A stretch of 64,000 nucleotides of DNA from Paramecium octaurelia (lineage: Eukaryota > Ciliophora > Oligohymenophorea > Peniculida > Parameciidae), in contig CAJJDP010000078.1 of the NCBI GenBank assembly GCA_905182995.1, forward strand, positions 310,001 through 374,000. The letters are read 5' to 3'. Below are positions 59,803-64,000 of the stretch, in pieces; within the stretch, counting starts at the first letter, position 1; every line of letters begins with the position of its first letter. The notes under the pieces were generated by a model. That model was not told the origin of the DNA, did not search any database, and worked only from the letters and a program-made list of their open reading frames with translations. A program made the translations under genes and the position numbers.

Positions 59803-60645
59803 TCAAAATAATATCGAAATAAAATCACTAACATAACCTTCTTTTTATAAAGTAATAAAGTAATAAATTATAAATTTATTGCATTATTTCGCGACCCAAC
59901 TATTTAGAAAATTTATCAAATACTCAAATTCATTTTCGTTTCTGAAGTGAATCCCAGGATAGAAATAATTTTAATTTAATTATTATTGATGAACTTATAT
60001 TTCAATAAGTTAATAATAATCTAATAATTTCCATTACATTTTGCATAAACATATTTGCTGATAATATTTAATTCTATTCCAACATGATCTTATAAAATCT
60101 TGAAGAAAATAATATATTTTTCCAAAGTTAGACAAGAACTTTAGGTTTAATAATTTAATATATTAATTTATTTCACTTCATTATTATTTTGTTTCTCACT
60201 TAATAATGATTAATTAAGGTGTATAGTAAAAAATGATACTTAATTAAGCTTTTTATAGAAATGAATAATAATCAATATCCTCAGATTCATTCCTATTAAT
60301 TAGTTATATTATTAGGATTATTTTGAATTAGAAACAACATAAATTGATGTAATATCTACTCACAATTATCATCACTTTTTATTTATGAAAAGATTATCAT
60401 AATCTGTAGTTTGGTTGCTTTTCTTTAACAATGTTAAAAATATTTGGTAAAATCTTTATATTTGAGTTGAAGTATTCGACTATATCAAAATTTGGAGATT
60501 TCTTCTGATAGAATAAAAGTTTCTGGCATTGTTAAAATTTCTATTTAATTTAATAACTGCAAGTTAATACGCTTATTGACGTAATATATTGAGATTTACT
60601 AACATAATAATATTAAATCTGATTTGCTATCTCACATTCTTTCAT
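59803..60645 (-). pseudogene. Weak broken protein-like region
   Basis: Minus-strand frames of 50-90 codons follow each other: one begins at ATG 60645 (MKECEIANQIQYYYVSKS), later ones include EVKQINILNYQTQSSCLTLE and FEYLINFLNSWVAKQC. They change frame about four times without GTA...TAG introns. In a one-stop code such frames can be chance, so this is a low-confidence remnant call. Confidence 0.22.
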
Positions 60646-60683
60646 ATTTTATTGAAGTTATTTTTAGAGTGATGATTAAAATT

Positions 60684-60944
60684 ATGGAGATGTAATATAG
60701 AATAAGTTTTGAAATCATTCTGAGACTCTACGAAGAATAAATTATCAGCTCTGATGAAAAAAGGTTTTTAAAAGACTATGTAATTAATTAAATCTCATTA
60801 TTGAATTTGAAAACCAATAATGAAATTGAAGGATTAATTCAGTTTAGATTAAAGATTTTTAGAAAAAAATGGACTTAGAAGCAGCTTTCTTCAGAAAGTC
60901 TTCATTCAATCAATGAAGAAACAGATAATGATGAAATAGATTGA
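60684..60944 (+). CDS. Possible small helical protein (86 aa)
   Basis: Intronless frame from ATG 60684: MEMQYRISFEIILRLYEEQI, SSDEKRFLKDYVINQISLLN, EIEGLIQFRLKIFRKKWTQK, ending in an acidic SINEETDNDEID. Regular amphipathic pattern and Gln coded by TAA/TAG look real. No family recognised. It sits in an otherwise gene-poor 2.4-kb stretch. Confidence 0.5.
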
Positions 60945-62038
60945 AGTTATATACTTGATCTTACTTAAACAATTTAATTATATTATTAATTCAATTGAAA
61001 GTAAGAATAAGAAAAAATAAAATTGTTAACAAGATAAATCAACATAAAGTTTACAAGGAACTCCTGCCCAAAAAAAATACACTATAAATTATCAAATGAT
61101 TGTATTTAGTGTATTTTTAATTTGTCTTTAGAAAATAATTATTATTTATGATGCAGTATATAAGTTGTACCTACTTTTGTGTTTTTACATAAGTTTAAAA
61201 TGAAGATTCATATCTTCGTAATATTCAAATAATAGAGTTGAGTTCATAATAATTAGGTCAGAGCAAAGAACGACTGAAAGTTCTTAAATAGACACTAAAA
61301 TATTTCTCTTATCTCATTTTAGAAACATAATGATGCTAAAATTAATTTATGATGGTCAATTATAATTGCTTTTTATTTAATTCAGTTATTGATTTCAAAA
61401 ACCTTAATTTATTTTTATATCCTACAAAAGCAATCAAGTTACTTTATTTATTGTGTAAAATCTGTTTCCTATTTTATTTAATTTTAATAAATGAACTTAA
61501 TTAGAATAGCTTAGTATTTAGGGTTTTATGCATTTGGCTGTAATTAGTATTTTAAATTTAATTAGAAAAAGTCTTGAACTTATTGATTTTCACTTTTTGT
61601 CAATTTATTCAATCCTTCAAGATTTTCTACTATTTATAGTCAGAATAATTTCTTCTTTAATTACTGGAATTGCAAAAAATATTTTAAGTTATAAAGTTAT
61701 CAATTTTATCTTTTGTTCATTACTAAAACCATTAATAAGAATGAAGTTTTTTTCCTATTAAATTCATTGACAAAATTAACCTAGTCAGATACATACATAT
61801 TAAAAAATGATTATGATAATCTAAATTGGATTTTTTTGTCTTCTGACCAAATTTAATATTATTGTTTTAAAGAAAAGCACTATGAGACGCAATGTTGTTA
61901 TATTAAGCTATTTTACTTTTTACAATCTTTGGAATGTATTCGTCATAAGGTTGGTAGCCAATACTCAGATAGAATTTAATTTTTATATAAACACTTACTA
62001 ATAATATATATGTATTAGAAGTTTAATTTTATTAGCTA
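60945..62038. other. Gene-poor AT-rich region
   Basis: About 1.1 kb. Several TGA-free frames exist on both strands (for example a hydrophobic plus-strand frame at 61528-61773 and minus-strand frames at 61740-62000), but they overlap one another, lack convincing starts or introns, and fit chance in a one-stop code. No RNA gene or repeat seen. Confidence 0.4.
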
Positions 62039-63678
62039 ATGGGGTGTTGCTGTCGTAGATAAAAGAATCCTACAAATACCTCGAGTAATTAAGGGTAAAG
62101 AATCACTTAACCAAAGAAACTTGAGGAAATAGTAATTTAACCTATTGCTTTTGTTCCAGACTCTCCTAAGGTTTAGAAGAATAAGATAAAATAATTAGAT
62201 ATTAGAACCGTAGATTTACTAGAGATGTCACATGTAATGGATCCTTTATCTTAAACTTCTATTAAATCTGATGAGTCAATTATAAGCAAATTTTAGTAAA
62301 AAATTGAAGAACTTGAAGAAGAATAGGAGCAGTTTAATAAAAAAAAAACATCAATTGAAACAGAATTACTTAGATCCTTTATTTCATAAGAAACCTAATT
62401 ATCAAACTATTCAAATAATCCTGAAGTTATTGGAGTTTAGATAAAAAATCGCAATATTTGTGATATCCAAAATAAATATGATTTTTCTGGAGTAAAAGAT
62501 TTTACAGAATATCGAGGATAGGTTTATATAGAGAGATTAATTTAAAAATAAAAATCTTTTATTTGCACATACATAGGTAAGATAGAACAACAATATTGTT
62601 GTGTCAAATTAATACCTATGGCAAAATAAATACATATTGATAACTGGATAAAAAGTGTCTAAAATATTCAGCAATAAATTGATGGTTACTTTTTTCAGAA
62701 ATACTGCTATTATAAAATTGAAAAAATAAATGATTAGCCAGAATATTGCAATTGCTTTATACTTTGCAATTTAGAACAATATAATGTTTATACTTTTAGG
62801 TATTATTGATTAATTATAATTAGCCATCATTTAGCTATAACCTTTGAAGAAAAAGTGTCAGTTGCTCCTGATATTATCTAAATTATTTTTTTTGCTTTAT
62901 AGGAATATGAGGAAAAACAATAATCTAATCCTAAAAAATTATCAGCTTAGATATTTAAAAAAATGTTTACAGTGAAGAGAAATAATATATTGATATCCAG
63001 ATGCAAAATAACATAAAAATTAACGGTAATCCTTTCTGATTGGCAATTATTGCTCCCGGAATTTGAACAGATTATTCCTAACAAAATATTGTAAAATTAA
63101 GATAATCTTTTTGAGATACTTTAATCATAAACTAGCCGAATACTATAATCAAATAATAGTAATCTAGCATCAAAAGACCCAGAATCTTAAAATCTTTAAG
63201 ACCAAAATTCATTTAGACTAATGAAAATATAATCACAGTTAGTTGATATATTCATTAAATACCTTATGAAGCTATTATTTTTCAGATCCAATTTTGAGTA
63301 TTTCTATTTTTAATATTCAGGTTACAAAATGAAGTAAGCTTGGACGGATTTTATAATCAAAATTAATTTTAAAATAAGTGCGAAATTTTAAGACCGATTT
63401 AGAACCATGATTTACTATTATAAGAAGAAATTGAAGGATAACTTAAAGAGAATACAGAAACATAATATAAAGCAAATTAAATCGAATTTATGAAGAAAAA
63501 GTCCTCAGAAATGTGCAATTTATTTTCATTAAAACCAGAAGAAAATTTTAAATCTATTTATGAATTTTATCTGATAATTAATAAATTTGCATGTGAAGGA
63601 ATGCGATCTCATTTTATTTAATTTAATAATTCAAATTCAAACACAATTAATAACCAATAAATAAATTAGAAAGAATGA
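62039..63678 (+). CDS. Unknown protein with acylated N-terminus and coiled coil
   Basis: A 530-residue protein; introns 62800-62823 and 63298-63320 (CAG). The N-terminus MGCCCRRQKNP is a strong dual-acylation signal (myristoyl Gly2 with three adjacent cysteines and following basic residues), so it should sit on the inner face of a membrane. Residues ~90-125 form a coiled coil (FQQKIEELEEEQEQFNKKKT). The middle has many cysteines (QYCCVKLIP, QKYCYYKIEK, YCNCFILCNL) with alternating hydrophobics like a beta-rich domain, and PEYCNCFILCNLEQYNVYTF recalls the 'YSxxYxCxY'-like cores of some ciliate proteins, not recognised. The tail is helical and charged. Confidence 0.78.
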
Positions 63679-63730
63679 AATATAATTAAAACAAATTTAC
63701 ATAATTCGATTTTAGTTATTTCCAATAAAA

Positions 63731-64000
63731 ATGCGATATACTTAAGAAATTTTATATTTGTTTCGTTTAAAAATACAAAAATCTCTAGTTTCGTTAATAT
63801 ACCTTTTTTAGGATGTCAAAAATTTTAATTTTATTTTGATTGATATCAATAAATGGTATAAAGATTTCAAAGAAAATCTCCAAACTCGTCAAATTAATGG
63901 TTAAAATAAACACCAATCAAATATTTAGTCCACCAAATCTCATTCATTAGTAAATTTTATATATTCGGATACTTCTTTTTTTTTTTTAGACTTTCTTCTC
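63731..64000 (+). CDS. Start of a gene running off the window (tentative)
   Basis: ATG 63731 (MRYTQEILYLFRLKIQK) opens a TGA-free frame to the window end, including FILIDINKWYKDFKENLQTR and Q/N-rich sequence. A T-rich run ending in TAG near 63989 looks like an intron end. Starts 52 bases after the previous stop. Identity unknown; length too short to judge. Confidence 0.35.

Noticed and set aside
61528-61761. 77-residue hydrophobic plus-strand frame
   Set aside because: No intron, neighbouring frames are equally open, and long TGA-free runs are expected by chance in this AT-rich one-stop genome.
1-64000. Frequent in-frame TAA/TAG as evidence for widespread pseudogenes
   Set aside because: Ribosomal proteins and other conserved genes show TAA/TAG at ordinary glutamine positions; only TGA ends genes.
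1-64000. Transposons, retroelements, retained internal eliminated sequences, CRISPR arrays, tRNA/rRNA genes
   Set aside because: No terminal repeats, transposase or reverse-transcriptase motifs, spaced direct repeats, or tRNA/rRNA sequence were recognised by eye.

Overview
This window is nuclear DNA of a ciliate, almost certainly a Paramecium (P. tetraurelia or a close aurelia relative), and most likely macronuclear. The evidence is internal. Conserved proteins (ribosomal uS17 and uL2, insulysin, IP3 receptor, formin, peroxiredoxin) read through only if TAA and TAG mean glutamine and TGA is the sole stop. Genes carry very short introns (20-37 nt; nearly all begin GTA and end TAG, a clear minority AAG, a few CAG). 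Genes sit tens of bases apart in AT-rich DNA. I see no transposon, retroelement, CRISPR, tRNA or rRNA. All gene models below use this code with introns spliced. With one stop codon, long open frames arise by chance, so weak frames are scored low.

Layout. 1-4.1 kb (minus): a pseudokinase-kinase tandem protein cut by the window edge, a casein-kinase-1-like kinase and a tiny possible gene. 4.2-10.5 kb: a membrane-anchored insulysin-type protease, a Myb-repeat protein with a glutamine-rich tail, and a small membrane protein. 10.9-15.2 kb: a two-repeat voltage-gated-type cation channel and a membrane thioredoxin protein. 15.3-18.8 kb: a probable myristoylated protein, ribosomal protein S11, an unknown, and an Aurora-like kinase. 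18.8-27.6 kb: a formin, a DOMON/cytochrome b561/cytochrome b5/reductase fusion, unknowns and a methyltransferase. 28-37 kb: a CXC (tesmin/TSO1) protein, a coiled-coil protein, a kinase, a basic unknown, a cyclin and a helix-turn-helix-like protein.

37.7-45.7 kb holds one 2.6-thousand-residue IP3-receptor/ryanodine-type calcium release channel with ten short introns. 45.9-57.2 kb is a run of plus-strand genes: CCCH zinc-finger protein, GYF protein, small unknown, SAPS phosphatase-associated protein, a large unknown multi-pass membrane protein, ribosomal protein L8 and an EF-hand protein. 57.5-64 kb is looser: an unknown gene with a degraded-looking upstream part, 2-Cys peroxiredoxin, weak frames, a second likely lipid-anchored coiled-coil protein and a gene running off the end.

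Neighbouring genes do not form an obvious pathway or operon. Shared themes are calcium and cation signalling (IP3 receptor, two-repeat channel, EF-hand protein), kinases (six kinase or pseudokinase domains in five genes) and membrane redox (thioredoxin, b561/b5 reductase, peroxiredoxin). The points most worth a second look are the pseudokinase-kinase fusion, the four-module redox protein, the conserved-looking but unrecognised 1,320-residue membrane protein, AAG splice acceptors proven by ribosomal protein alignment, and frame-preserving stop-free introns.
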